This document shows, piece by piece, positions 1-11,810 of a stretch of 64,000 nucleotides of DNA. A program made the translations under genes and the position numbers. The stretch is from Chlorops oryzae (taxonomy: Eukaryota; Arthropoda; Insecta; Diptera; Chloropidae): assembly GCA_020466095.1 (NCBI GenBank), contig CM035807.1, forward strand, positions 25,829,982 through 25,893,981, written 5' to 3'. The number at the start of each line of letters is the position of its first letter. The first letter of the stretch is position 1. Under the pieces are notes generated by a model that saw nothing but the letters and a program-made list of their open reading frames with translations, did not search any database and was not told where the DNA came from.

Positions 1-3000
1 TGCAATCACCGAGAGGCAGTCACCGAGATTAAACGTTGATTTACGTTGAACGGAAGTAATTTGATGCCTGCTCCATGTTAACTTAGTGGGCGTTCTGTGG
101 ACTAACTCAAGGTGATTTTGATAAATGAGAGAAGTCATTTATACATATATAAAGCTTCGATGGAAAAAATCAATTCTTTAAAATAAATCTCTAAGAATTT
201 TCCTTAATTTTTTTCTTTCCCCTCAACAATTTAAAAGGCCAAAACTCAATTTCCGTTCATCGATGAGAATAAAAATATTTTATGTGACCAAATGTGTTCG
301 TTGTCGATGTCGGAGAAGGAGATTCTCCGCTTCTAGGTTATAGAAAAGATGTCGTATATTTTACGCTGTCCGAATTTTCTTCTGCTTTTCCTATGCTTGT
401 CTCTTGCACGCTTCTCATAGAATATTCGTGTGTATAATGCAATCAGTGTGATGCGTGAATCCAGGGGAAAAAAATAACGCTCTTCGAAATCTCTAAATCC
501 AAATCATATTTCCTTCATTGACCACAAAATACTCTTCGGATGATATGTGAGCAACCCTTTCATTTTATTTTTTTTTTCTTTCTTTTTTTTTTGTATTCCT
601 CCCATTTCTACTTTATGTGCCACTCTCACATTTGCTTTCTGTTTAACCTTGTAATTTATAAAAATTATTGGTCTGGACATATGCAGTCGGTAAAATCGAC
701 ATAAATAAAAAGGGAATACATATTCCTTTTCGTTTCACTTCTGATTTTGTGGTTGAATAAGGAAAAAAGTTCTTACCTTTTTCCGTTTGCTGCGAATCCT
801 TTTTCTCGTGATTTGAAGCGGTTGGAGAGGAAAAAGGGTTGGTCTTTTCTCGTTGTCTCCGATGATTGTGCGTACGTTGGCAATTTCATATTTATTGACA
901 GCGCATATCTTTTATGGCAATTTTTATGAATAGGTGTCAGACAGTTGGAAGTTCCTTTTGCTAAAATACGAGCGCGGTCACAGGAACTTATGAGGGCAGC
1001 TAAAATTTATGGGTTTTCTTTTCGGAGCAGGGGCTATTCGGTGCGATTCTGTGGACAGTTTTGAGCTTTAAGATTTCTTAAAAGCTGGATTGCATTTTTT
1101 TTGATAAATTATAAAAGTCAATAGTCCGCCACTAGACTCTAGGGCCAAGAGAAACGTGTCCAAATGACGATGATAACTCATGGCTATGAAGTGTTAATCA
1201 TAATCTCAAAGAAAGACTTTCTAATGAAGAGATTTCACTTCCTGCAAATTTCATTAATTTTGGCCATAACAATGAAGCGTGTGAAGAGACTTTTTCAGAC
1301 CCTCTCAGCCATCACCTTCCATTAAAAAAAATTCTTTTTTAAATTAAATAGGAATATCGTATGCCACACAATGACAAGTCTATTAGTTGCGGTTTTACAC
1401 ATGAAAGCATCTTGAGAATTAAGTGAACGAATGCCGAAACACAAAACTTTATGCCTTTTGGCTACTGTCCTCGTAATGTCCTGTATGTGCATTTAAAATA
1501 ACGACAATATTTTTGGTACACTATTGCACAATCAACATATATCAAAGCTATTTGTTCCTTTGCACAACTTTTACTTTGTTACACAAAATGATACTTTTGA
1601 CTGCACAACAACAATGTTTTCTTCGCACTCACACTCACACTCACACTCACCAACACAACAACAACAACAAAGAATGAACACTATGTAAATGCCAAATGCA
1701 TATGAGCTTGCATAGAGGACATTGCGAGAAAAACAGGATGTTAATTTCGCATACGACTTTGAAGTCATAAGAAATGTGCGAGGCGGCGGGCAGAGTACAT
1801 TGTACTACAGTATGTGTAGTCCGTGTGACCGACCCATCGACCGCTCGTCCACCCGAACATTTTATCGTGCATTGTATCGTTGTCCATTCGCTGCAGGCAT
1901 TATAATTTTCACGACAATATCAATTGTTGAAAGGAGACGGCCACGACGATGTCGACACTCTTGCAATGTCTTGCAAGGATACGTCAAGAACTTTTGCTTT
2001 TTACTTAATAAGCTTCATGAGATGGCTTGGATTTCCTTTCCATTCTTATGCTTTCACTTAAACAATTTGTCAAAAGAAATTTAATTAAGAAGTTCAGTTC
2101 CATGGCTGCCGTCACTTTGGCACTATTGTCGGACGTATCGCCACAGGACATGTGACTTGGTCTAAACTAATAAAATTATTTATTTTTTTTATTTTTATTA
2201 TTAAATTGTGGATAAGCAAATTTAAAATTCTGCCCTTCTTTGATGCGACTGGGGGCGGCTTATCACGCACACTTTAATAAAGTAAATTAAGTTAGTTTGA
2301 AGTGAGGTTTTTTGTTCGACCAATTTTTTTTTCCCGTCATTCGCAACATATGCTACAGAACGCCTCTCGGTTTATTGTTGCACTCTGGCGCTCCGAAGCT
2401 CTTCGTACCCGAAACGTGTCACATCAAACGAACTTGATTAAAATCTTCAAAAGAAAAATCACTAGCAATTTTCCGACGCTTTCCCTTTCTTTTTTTTCGC
2501 CTTTCCCACTGTACCTACAATTGCCGCTCGTCAAATCAAACGAAATAGCCAACAAAGAATCCTTTTTCCCCATCAACTTATTCCTAACTATTACTTTGAG
2601 AAATCCTTTCCGATTTTTATGTGCTGCAATTCAAATTCCAATAAGCAACAACAAGCCACATCGTTACACATGCGATCGCACCACCGTACCTATAACACGT
2701 TTTCAATGTTGCAATGTTCGCTGTGATGACCACAAAGTATTGTTATCCTTGCCTCAAAAAAGTCATGGAAAGCATGACCGAAAAATAAAAAGAAAAATAG
2801 TAGTAAAATGAAATAGAAAGAAAATTCAGAGTGTGAAAAGAAAATCACGCATAAGCCAACACCTCGATTGAGCTTGCATGAAGAATGGCGCATCAGCTTG
2901 AAGAAGAACAAGAAGAAGAAGAAGGAAAACCCCTCGCAACAATGCGAGTATCCTTTGCATTAGTCCTTCTCGAGAATCAGATAAAATTTTCATTACCTTA

Positions 3001-6000
3001 TGGCCGCATATTATCAGCATTCGACATCACATTCGAGTGTCTTGTTGCCACACTCACACTTACACTTACACTAGCACGTTGGTGGACCGCCATTGCGCGC
3101 CTGCTGATGATGTACATTATGATGTCTTTGCTGCATGTCCTTGTTGATGATACTCATTGTTTGGGTCCCACAAAAAAAAAAGAATTTAAAAAAATGGGCG
3201 AAAGAAAAAAACTCAAAGTAAAAAAACGAGCGAAATTGCAAATTATTTCGTGCCGGAAAATGTCCAACAGGAAATAGCAACCAAAGTCAACTCCAAAGAA
3301 TGAATCCCGTAGAACCCCGTACAGCGGATATTTTTTTCTCACTTTCTCCACTCGAAATGGAAAAAAAGGGTAATAATTTTATCTCGCATTCAGATCACAC
3401 ACACGTCGTATTTTGTTGAATGTGCTTCTTAGTGGCTAGTGCATTCTGTCTTTTATCTGTTATCCTTTTCGTTTCACATTTTTCTTTTTCCCCCGCTCCG
3501 CCTTTTTTTCTTTCTTCTTTGCATTTCGCTTTCAATGTAGTTCAACTTAGCGAATGCTGAGGGTAGATACCTCAAAAAGGAATGCTCTCATTGTGGTCTA
3601 TGCAAGCTCTATATGGAAATTCGGTTACTATTGTTAGAGAAATGGAATGGAAGCAGGACAAATGGGAAATCGCAAAGTCTATCGGAGGGAATTTTAGTTT
3701 AATAGAATTGTTTTTTCAATAGAAATGAAAAGAAAATCGTTTAAAGTCACTTAAATATAGGTTTTTAGAATCTCCAATTGCATTCTTTTAAGTTTGTTTT
3801 GATATTCTTCTAAAATGGACCTTATATTCCGATCAATATCAGGCTCTGATCCTGTCATTCTCCCATTAGGTACTCGTTTTTTAAGGCTATCAGCTTCACA
3901 TAGGCTCATTGTGACAGGAAAATTTCGATAGAAGTTGAATAGTTTGATTGAGAAATAGGGTTCTTAGTACAGAGAAGGCCTCAACCCTGGAAAGATCCAT
4001 TAAGAGGAGTCCTTCTTTTCAGCTGTCTAGTTTGAGGTCGCCCCATTTCCAATCTCTATAAATTGCATATTTCTTTATAATGGTCAAAAACCGAGGTCTC
4101 CTTATACGTTCAAAAGAGTTTCAACCGGGCAGAAAGGAGGAAGAAGCTCCCTGAAAATTCAGGCAAAATTCATATCATTTAGTTTGCCAAACTAGCAAGC
4201 CTTAAGGTTCTGATAACACAGCGCCACAAAAAACGCAATGTGAGACCCATACCATATGTTTTTGGGATCGTTGAATCCAAGTTCGAGGTCCATATGGCTT
4301 CATCGGATCCAGGTTTCGTCATAACCTCAAAAGTAGGGTCTAAAGCTTCGTTCGAGGGTGTTTTCTTGAGGTTAGGGCTAAATATGGAGTAGAAGGAACT
4401 AAATGGATTTTAAATTCGGATCCAGCGACCCCGAATACTTTCTACAGTAAGAATAGTCTGAAGTTTTTTTTTTTTTTTTGGGGTTTGTTTATTGATTCAA
4501 GCATCATTCGGGTTATTTTGTTAAAGCAGAGAAGGCGTGGCGAGGTTTTAAAATGACCCACTTAAAGCATCCTATTTTTTATATAATTCCCTAATTAAAG
4601 TTTTTCGTATTCCAAAAAATTTTGAATTTCCCAGAACGGCAAAGCACACATCCCACGTATTTGTGCTGGACACAAAAAAAAAAAAAAATATGAAATATAA
4701 TTTCAAAATGAGCACGAATGCAGCAAATTTTATTGTGCGAAGCAGGAAAATGACGGAAATTTAAATTAATTATAACATCCGATGTTGTTGGTCAAAAGAG
4801 GGCATTACAAAAACGCTTGGGCCTAGATGCACAGCGGCCAACGTTGAAGCCATTTCACAAAAAGCGACATTAAATTCATTTCCGTAACGGGAACATGTCC
4901 GTAACAATTTCCGTTTAGGTGCGTGCCACATAACCTTAAGTTCTTCATTGCCTTAAATTATGCTAACATTTTCTTTTCCTTTTTTCGACTGTGCAAATTG
5001 TGTAGAACAAAACTTTTGAAAACTTTTGGAATATTTTTGTTTTTCCTACTTTTATTTCACCTGCTCATTTTCCCAGCTCTCGGTTTACTTTTTATGCTTA
5101 ATGCATCGAGCGTACTTAAATCCATTTCCCTAGTTTCCCTCTCTCCCTCAATGGCGTTTTATGCGACATTTTTACTACTCTGCCATTTTCCGTTTCCTTT
5201 GTTTTACGTTTCCTTTTCTTTTTTTCGATTCTTTTTTTTACATTTTAGATTGTTACCCCAATTGGACCTCATCAGGTATAATTTCAATTGAATTTCCCAG
5301 CAGACTCTTTTACATTTGCATAAACTTTTATTTTAGCTCAGCGCCCAGATCAGCTCGGCTCCTTAAAAAATAAAATCGCCCGCATTCGGGGAATTCGCAC
5401 ACCGCATTTCATTTCTTCCATTCAGGTTTCCTTCCTTTCGGAGTTTTGTCTATTCTTCTTCTTCTGCTTCTGCTTCTATTATTTCTTTTGATGATACTGT
5501 TCAAGTCTGGATTTGTTTCCGCAGTGTTTCCAAATGTTGATTATGCGATGCTGATTTTGATTTTCCACAGTTTCGTCTTCCTCGTGTGCCGCCGCCCGGC
5601 GAATCACATCGCCCTCACCTAAAACAATAGAGCGATTGCGATGCCGATTCCGATTCCGCACAGCTGCTCGTAATTCGATACCTTGAAATGTTTGAATTTT
5701 ATTTGCCAAAGGACATTACTGGCGTGTAGCTTCCCTGTCCACAAAGCAATTTAAATTTTGTGTGGAATTGATTTTGTCATCGGAATTTCGTTTTTTTCTC
5801 TTTTTGGGGTCACCTTTGACCCGCAGAATCTTTTTTTTTTTTGTTGCTGCTTGTTACATTCATTTGATATGGCTGTCAGCCAGTTTTATTGAGGTGTGGA
5901 CGGATTCCAGAGAAGGGCAATCGAAGTTTCGTCAAAATTTACTTGATTGAAAAATACGCTTAAGTAGCTGAAATGGTGATTGGAAGTGGGGCAAACATTT

Positions 6001-6339
6001 TCGGCAATAAGAATTGCTGCATATCCAGAAAAGTGTTATTGGGGAAATTGAAAGCTTCAGAGAGTTTTATGAAAATAAGCCAACGAAAAAAGTGATCCAA
6101 TAATTTTTTCACATTCACCGTAGGGCATACTTTGCGCTGTCTTCCGAAAATATCTAAGCTCATGAGGAAAAATGTTACCCTCGAAAGTCGTCCCATGTCA
6201 GTTTTTGATGTAATCATATAGGAGCGGATAATTCGTATACCACTATATATATAGCTTTGTTACAATAGCAGCCTGTACGCTTAAATACTACCTTCTTCTT
6301 CTTCCTTAGCAGTACAGTTCGGGGTGGACCAGTGCTTCC
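1..6339. other. No recognisable gene
   Basis: AT-rich DNA with poly-T/pyrimidine tracts (for example 560-600, 4456-4475 and 5200-5240) and one microsatellite. Open frames up to 169 codons lack any recognised motif, overlap on both strands and follow low-complexity tracts. No exons could be supported. Confidence 0.6.
1626..1670. repeat. (ACTCAC)n and (CAA)n microsatellite
   Basis: Simple-sequence tract; its translation gives alternating Cys-Glu on the minus strand and is not a gene. Confidence 0.85.
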
Positions 6340-6754
6340 TGAAATATTTTCGCGATCTAATGGTTTGTTCCTCCAGTTATTCACGAGCATTCATTGTAAG
6401 TCATCTTCAACATCATCAATCCATCTTTTTTTTTGGTCTGCATTTGCGTCTGTTTCCAGTTAAGTTTCTTGAAAATGCCTGTTTCGCCCTTCGTTCTGAA
6501 TTCATTCTATGTACATGTCCTAGCCATCTCAGTCGCTGCGATTTGATGTTACGTATTACGTTTTGTTTGCTAAAACTGTTTTCTTGTTCATGATTGTAGG
6601 GTATTCTGTCAGGACCATCATTCAGTTTTAGTGGGCCGTATATTCGCCCCACTACAGTACCTACCACTACAGTACCTACCACTTTCAAACAACTCCTAGA
6701 CTTGTCGCAAATTTCCAGTACTATTACCTCGTACTTCTCTACCAATTTAAACAA
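6340..6754 (-). pseudogene. C-terminus of an RTE-type non-LTR reverse transcriptase
   Basis: The minus strand encodes IKSQRLRWLGHVHRMNSERR and RRKCRPKKK, the usual C-terminal tail of RTE-clade endonuclease/reverse-transcriptase proteins. A 1-nt indel in the A-run at about 6426-6434 breaks the frame; on the other side the expected WIDDVEDDLQ is still readable. This is only the end of a 5'-truncated, dead insertion. The upstream part has a 13-nt-scale internal repeat (CCCACTACAGTACCTA type, about 6648-6680). Confidence 0.8.
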
Positions 6755-6918
6755 TTGTCTCTTTTATATGTCAATGAAAATTAAGCTTCTCCTAGATCAG
6801 TCCGCTTTTCGACCAATTGAAGGTCATTCGTCCCATATTGATGTGAGTTAAGAGAAAGTTTAAATACAAAGCTCACGCTCTCAAGATTTTCTTCCGACGG
6901 CAATTTTTGTTGACACTC
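6463..6918. repeat. Local duplication, copy 1 (over the RTE remnant)
   Basis: Shares a long colinear match with 7022-7424, for example AGTTTCTTGAAAATGCCTGT at both starts and AAAGCTCACGCTCTCAAGAT near both ends. The two differ by many single-base gaps, nearly all as losses in the second copy. Confidence 0.8.
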
Positions 6919-7021
6919 ACATTCTCATGGATGAAATATCTCAAAATACTCCGCATGACAATCACAATGATTCATCATGACATATAGGTGACTTGTCATG
7001 CATTGACGTCTGTGCCATTTC

Positions 7022-7424
7022 AGTTTCTTGAAAATGCCTGTTTCCATGTCTTGACTTCATTCTATGTACAGTCTTAACTAAGTCTTTTGAGTTCAGTTAT
7101 TACGATTGGCGTAATGATGTTTCTTGATCATGATTGTAGGGTATTCTGTCCGGACGAATCATAATTGGTTAAAATATTCTCAAATATTTCAAAACATTCA
7201 AAAGGGCAAAAATTTCAAATCAACTCCTAGTTGTCAAATTTCCATTAGTATAACTCGTACTTCTCTACAATTTAAAATTTTTTCTTTTATCTCACTGAAA
7301 ATTAACTTCTCCTAATTTCGGTTTTCACCAATTGAAGGTCATTCCTCCATTTGATGTAGTTAAGAGAAAGTGTGAATACAAAGCTCACGCTCTCAAGATT
7401 TCTATGACGGCAATGTGTTGGACA
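7022..7424. repeat. Local duplication, copy 2 (eroded by small deletions)
   Basis: A shortened version of 6463-6918, about 560 bp downstream, with dense 1-5-nt deletions. It abuts the left edge of the 3.1-kb duplication at 7443. The error-like pattern raises the possibility of low-quality assembly here. Confidence 0.75.
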
Positions 7425-7442
7425 TCTACCTTGGATGAATAT

Positions 7443-10400
7443 TTAAAAAAATGACTACTTTGCTTTTGATAAGGGCAGGGTGGAGTTAGTTGAGCAAATT
7501 TTCATTTTACTTCCTCAACAATGAATCTCAATGGGCTGGTAGGTATGCAACCCGATGGTTAAATTATTTATCCCTTCATTAAATTATGTCAACTGGAGAT
7601 GAAATATTGTAACTGTTAGAAAATTAACTCTTTATTTCGGGTTTTAATGGAAAAATCCTATGGTATTTTTCTTAGAAAAATTAACTTAAAATAAAATCAA
7701 CACGACAGCAACGTATCTCAACATTACCTTCAGTTTAAGATTCAGTATTTCTCATCTAAAGCACACACATATATACTTATTATTATCAATAAAGTTTTAT
7801 ATCTTGAAAGAAACCTTTAACTAGATCTTTGAAACTTTATCATATTTGTCGCTGTAATGATTAGGGCTCGGATTTTGTTGACTTTAATAAATTTAAAGCA
7901 TACTTTATGGAGTACACATTTTGTTCAACTCACATAAAGTTAAGAATCAAAGCGAATTTTAACTTCAATATGAATTATTTTGAAGTTAAAAAAGTGGATT
8001 GAAGTTCAACTTCGTTAATACTATTCGCAAATTGTTAAGGAAAATTTTTTGCCCCATCAAGTATGCTTTAAATTTTTAAAGTCAACAAAATTCGAGCCCT
8101 GGTTATGATTTTCACATGGAATACTACTCAGCTCAACTTGCGTTTTACTTGTTGACTTACGTTCTTTTAAAATAATATCACACCTGGTAGACCTTCCTTA
8201 TGAAATAGTGCTTAAAACCATCGCCAAATTTTTTTTTAATCGACAAAAAGAGAGTGTTTTTTCAAACTTTGATTCAACAATTTGTACATGAATGGAAAGG
8301 ACGCCTTTTCTACTTTCTACATCCGTTATGAAAATGAAAATCAATTGATAATTACCAAAGTTACAGCCTTAAAATGTACCTACGTATAATCGGTTTTTTG
8401 ACCGTTTTTAACCCAGGTGTCGCACTGTCTTATGTATGCAAAATTCAACAAAAATTTCTAAGAGCGTACCCTGACCCAGGTGTGCTATCTTCAAAAGTTA
8501 ATTTTTCTCCTCATTACTTCAGACAAGGAATGAAGAAATTTTTCGATAGCAATGAAGGTTAAAATAGGTTTTTGTAACTGGAGACTTATACAGAATTTTC
8601 ATAGTAAAGTAATATACTCTTAAATGCAGGTATAAGCATATTCCTATTAACTCTCAGCAACAACAATAAAAGGTAGATTGCTATATTTCTATTAAAAAAA
8701 TTAACAAAATTCAAAAATATTGGTTCAAGAAGTTCGGATGTCAATGATGGAATGGAAATAAATATTTTTAAAAAATGGGCCGTCAGTTCACAAATCTTTA
8801 AACGTTCCACCTCATTCTTTCATTTATTTAAGAAAAAAAAAAAATTACGCAGGTAATTCTTCAAATCAAAAAGCACAAAGGCATAATTTCACGTCAAACT
8901 GAATCTCTTCATCGCAATCCCAAGACAATCGCCAATGCGCTCAGCATTACATCGATTTCCTCCCCGTCTCGGGCATATGCTTAACAAATTCCCGCGCATA
9001 AATTACACTCCAGCGTACGCTTGTAAAACTCATGTTCGAATGAATTAATTTGAACAATTTCCAGCAAAGACCTCATCGAAAGGCAGAAGGCGAAGGTAGT
9101 GCAGGCTTCAAAGACCACCACATCCTCCGAGCGTTTCCGTCAGCAAATTTTCTACCCGCACGCTCCAACTCCGTTTCCTTTTTGGTGAATCTTTTTTGCA
9201 TTAACTTCTTTTCCGCTATCATGGCATCTTAATTCCGTTAGTATTGTATGTATAAGTTTTTCTTTCTCCTTATTTTTATTTTCATATTCTCCTCTCCGTA
9301 TCCGCTTCCCAGCATTTCGCTAACTTATTTCGTTCCATTATGACTCTTGACGGTGGCAGACGAAGACTGAGCATCGTTTTCACTTGAGACGTAACGCCAC
9401 ACCTTGAAGAAAACGCGTCTTAGCTTCTCCTCTGAGGCAAGTTTTTTTTCCTATTTTTTCCTCTTCTTCTGCTCTTCAGCAACACACATAACTTCACGCC
9501 AAAACCAAAACCAAAGTGGAAGTAAACTGAGCGCATTTAATTTAATTTCGAGCTTCTTGATTTCTTTTTATTCTTTATTTTTCTATTTTTTTAATGTTTT
9601 TTTTTTTTTTTTGTTGTGCTCTTCAACCAACAATTTGTATGTTTGCTTGTGCAATATCCTTGGTAGGTGGTGTCCTTTGTCAGAAACAGCATCAATTTCT
9701 CGTCGTCTATTCGAACTTACACTTCGTTGCTTGAATTAATGTGTATTTAAGACTAAACAAACGTGTCAGTGCAGCGAACGCCGGCGTCGGCATCGACGTT
9801 GGCATTGGCACGGGCACTGGCTTCAGGTACTTAGGAGCGGGAGAAGTCTAAGCTCAGTTAAACAGGACTCCGATGCGGAGCAGTTGTAGAGCGTATTCGT
9901 TCGGGTAATTCATTAAGATTTTTTTGATAGCTTTATTGGGTAGTCCAATGTAAAACGCTGATGGCGCCTGCACGGGAAGTTGTGGACGCATTTTTTTTTC
10001 TTCGTATTTGTTCCGCTGGAGTGCATGTGGCCCATTACTTTTTCTTCCTGCAAGAGAAGTTGAATTCTTGAAGATTCAAAAAGGGATTTCATTAAAGGTA
10101 TGGATCAGAAGTCGCCACAGCAAACAGTGGTACTTTGGCTGAAAAAATTCAATTTTTCTTATGTTTGACGAATTCAGCTGAATTATGCATTGTTCCAAAT
10201 TCATTAAATTTCTTTCCTGAATAGTCATTTTTATACCATATTCAAGTATCGATAGTCAGAAAATCTTTTTTCACTTCAACTGATTGAAATATTTGATAAC
10301 AATAGCAAAGGTTTTTCCTAACTAATTTTGTTTTGATTGCTCCTTTGATTACTTTTATATAAAAATTTAGCACTTTGTGTATTAAGTATTGTTAAAATTA

Positions 10401-10532
10401 TAAGCGATCAAGGAGGAAGCTTCCTAAATGCCAACTTTTCCCCTTTTATGGACAAAAACTTGTATACCTCCGTCTACCTCCTTGTTCTAACTATATGAAA
10501 TGAAAGGATGAAATGTCTCCTTTTGATATATG
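7443..10532 (+). repeat. 3.1-kb direct repeat, copy 1
   Basis: Colinear with 11811-14921. Both begin TTAAAAAAATGACTACTTTG and both end near ATGTCTCC followed by GATATATG. The left two thirds is nearly identical; from about 10050 to the end indels become frequent. Contents: a small inverted-repeat element (7863-8100) and otherwise no recognisable gene. A 60-residue open frame (9050-9232) is preserved in both copies, but no more so than the DNA around it. Confidence 0.92.
7863..8100. mobile_element. Inverted-repeat element (MITE) in repeat copy 1
   Basis: Roughly 40-bp imperfect terminal inverted repeats: the left end starts AGGGCTCGGATTTTGTTGAC, and the right end is its complement starting AGGGCTCGAATTTTGTTGAC. 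Both continue into TTTAAAGCATAC. No coding sequence and no clear target-site duplication, so the superfamily is unassigned. An inner palindrome (AACTTCAATATG and its partner) is present. Confidence 0.75.
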
Positions 10533-11810
10533 TACGCAAAAAATTTTGCGCATCTTTGCACTTTTTTGTTTTATTAGCATTTATATGTGAAAAAAGCATG
10601 GAAAGTTGTTGGTTAATGTGGAGAAAAGTATAGCATACTTTTAGAGGAATGTTAACTATTTGTTTATTATACATAACTAAGTAATTATAACCAAGTCTGG
10701 TTAGCAACAAAAATTAAATGAAAAAGAAGAAGCACGATTTACAGTTTTTCTTCGATAAGGGAGAAAACGCAAGCCAGGCGGCGAAAATTGTGAATAGCGT
10801 TTATGGACCTGATACTGTAACAGCCAATCATGCGCAATTTTGGTTTCGTCGATTCGTTCCGGTAACTTCGATGTCAAGGATGCACCACGCACTGAAGGCC
10901 AATTGTCGAAAATGTCGATAAAATCATGGAAATTATCGAGTCCGACCGTCATGTTAGCACTGTTTCGATTGCAAAAGAGCTAAAGATTGCACAAAAAACC
11001 GTTTGGAACCATTTGAATAAGGCTGGATACACAAAGAAGTCGAGTATGGGTGCCACACGAGTTACGCAAAAAAACCTCAAGACCGAATTTCCATCTGCGA
11101 ATCGCTGATGAACCGCACAAAATCGCCCATTTTGAACATTGAAGGTATGCCAATTGTTATTAGAAAAGTAAGAAAAGGTCGTGTCGAATCCGGAACGCGG
11201 AAACATTGTTGCAGCCAGATTCGGAGAAAGTTTCCTGGGTTATGTGGTTGGCAGGAATATACATGATGCTCCATACATAACTATCGAATCACTTGAGACA
11301 TTTACGTCGAAGGAAGCATCGCCATAGCGCCACTTTGGCATAATTAAAAATTTGTTCATCGGACAAGCATGGCAAATGATAGTGCTCGCCAGAATCCGAA
11401 GATTGTGGGGTTCTCTGCCCTAAGCCGGAACCGGACAAAGTTGATACTCCAGAATTTGAATTAGTAATATTTTTTAGAGTGAAATCTAAAGAATAAAATA
11501 GGATTTTGACAAATGGTTTCAAAACATTCAAAGAGCCATGAGCAAAAGAAGAGATTTCAATGGTTTCTAACAATTAAGACATTTAGAGAGAAAAGAGCGA
11601 TGTGCTGCTCTCAAATGCTTTTTTCGCCATCGCATCCCCTAGCATGACCAGTGACATTTTCTAATCTTCCGGTGATAATGTCACCGCTGAAGTCCCTGGC
11701 AGCTCCTGTGTAAATGCCATACAAAGTGTCACCGGAAATAGCATGCATTCCGGCTCCGAAGTCACTAGGACATCATCGGGGATGTCCGCGGGACATTTAC
11801 CGCTGGGTAC
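10533..11810. other. Spacer between the two 3.1-kb repeats
   Basis: Contains the mariner fragment (10718-11330). The segment 11580-11810 is unusually GC-rich for the window, with repeated GTGACA, GTCACCG and TCCGG words (11650-11800), and is probably a remnant of another repeat. No gene seen. Confidence 0.55.
10718..11330 (+). pseudogene. Degraded mariner transposase fragment
   Basis: Starts at an ATG (10718) with a conserved mariner N-terminus: DKGENASQAAKIVNSVYG, then the WFRRF segment. A frame change follows near 10857, and the second helix-turn-helix part KIMEIIESDRHVSTVSIAKE runs to 11105. The closest relative in the window is the 37145-38441 element, which shares the same motifs. The catalytic domain is missing and no inverted-repeat ends remain. 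The fragment lies in the spacer between the two copies of the 3.1-kb repeat. Confidence 0.85.

Noticed and set aside
1571..1768. Minus-strand frame with a Cys/Glu alternating run
   Set aside because: It is the translation of the ACTCAC microsatellite.
2302..2811. 169-codon plus-strand open frame
   Set aside because: Composition follows pyrimidine and A-rich tracts, it has no recognised motif or signal peptide, and it overlaps other frames.
9050..9232. 60-codon frame conserved at 13392-13574 as a gene
   Set aside because: It is conserved only because the whole 3.1 kb is duplicated; its one coding difference is no slower than the non-coding neighbours.
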